Assembly: GCA_016197225.1 (NCBI GenBank) | Contig: JACPWC010000082.1 | Span: 1-38,710, forward strand | Reading direction: 5' to 3' | Length of the DNA stretch: 38,710 nucleotides | Source of the DNA: Chloroflexota bacterium | GTDB lineage: Bacteria; Chloroflexota; Anaerolineae; Anaerolineales; VGOW01 | Shown here: piece by piece, positions 38,578-38,710 of the stretch | Layout of the letters: each line of letters opens with the position of its first letter | Numbering within the stretch: position 1 is the first letter of the stretch | Translations under genes and position numbers: made by a program | The notes under the pieces: generated by a model | What the model saw: the letters and a program-made list of their open reading frames with translations, nothing else | Databases searched by the model: none | Told to the model about the DNA's origin: nothing

Positions 38578-38710
38578 TGTCCATCCAGTTGGATCGTGTT
38601 GATCTCACTCCGGCAATCGCAGGCTTCGAGTTGGGTATCGCCGGTCCTCAGCCAGCCCTCATAGTCACGCCCGGCAGAGATCTTCGTCCCGCCGGCCAGG
38701 TTGACTGGAC
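38574..38710 (-). CDS. C-terminal end of an upstream protein (partial, possibly LysM/M23 paralogue)
   Basis: An open frame enters from the right edge and ends at TGA 38574-38576, giving 44 residues that include LAGGTKISAGRDYEGWLRTG, DTQLEACDC and NTIQLDGQ. The GRDYEGWL plus GDxxxxACDC pattern resembles the extreme C-terminus of Chloroflexi M23 lipoproteins, so this may be a paralogue of the next gene that keeps the end the latter has lost. The stop overlaps the downstream ATG by four bases (ATGA), indicating translational coupling. Confidence 0.6.
   Translation of the reverse strand, partial: PVNLAGGTKISAGRDYEGWLRTGDTQLEACDCRSEINTIQLDGQ

Overview
The window looks like chromosomal DNA of a monoderm, moderately GC-rich bacterium, most likely Chloroflexota of the Anaerolineae type. 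This is inferred from gene families, not from a marker gene: a BMP-type purine/nucleoside ABC importer with a proline-rich lipoprotein linker, LysM/M23 lipoproteins, a PPOX-class F420-type oxidoreductase, a cyanobacterium/Chloroflexi-style NACHT NTPase, and an efflux ABC system split into adaptor, ATPase and permease with no outer-membrane channel. Every supported gene is on the minus strand, so transcription runs from high to low coordinates. No rRNA, tRNA, CRISPR array or transposase gene was seen.

Region by region, in transcription order. 38710-30350: the end of one envelope lipoprotein and a 3'-truncated LysM/M23 lipoprotein; a NACHT NTPase carrying a long hexanucleotide array; a small PPOX-class oxidoreductase; an NTF2-like protein overlapping an orphan ParB; a YtcJ-type amidohydrolase; a degenerate and an intact copy of a small ANTAR-like protein. 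30153-20473: two paralogous adaptor-ATPase-permease operons in tandem, then an OmpR-type regulator and its kinase. 20428-16430: a ribbon-helix-helix-like protein coupled to an HNH-nuclease remnant, FolD, a membrane histidine kinase and ferritin. 16263-2101: a purine-catabolism locus. It opens with a good sigma70-type promoter and holds an 8-oxoguanine-deaminase-like amidohydrolase, a small membrane protein, a DUF4058 protein, adenine deaminase, a GntR/UTRA regulator, a YgeW-type knotted carbamoyltransferase, carbamate kinase, a four-gene BMP ABC importer and a second adenine deaminase. 2091-13: an AT-rich membrane protein, a dual-specificity phosphatase and a TIM-barrel/SH3 protein.

The purine locus suggests this logic: import purine or nucleoside (BMP ABC), deaminate the base (two Ade proteins plus the 8-oxoguanine-deaminase-like enzyme), and later recover ATP from a ureido intermediate through carbamoyl phosphate (YgeW-type transferase then carbamate kinase). 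The ring-opening steps are not in the window.

The most unusual feature is a large set of inverted or quasi-tandem short repeats, each built from a different 7-10 base word. They sit in most of the longer gaps between genes and, in at least four cases, in frame inside conserved genes (adenine deaminase, 8-oxoguanine deaminase, YtcJ amidohydrolase, NACHT protein). Two genes (LysM/M23 and the ANTAR-like copy) appear to have been cut short beside such elements.
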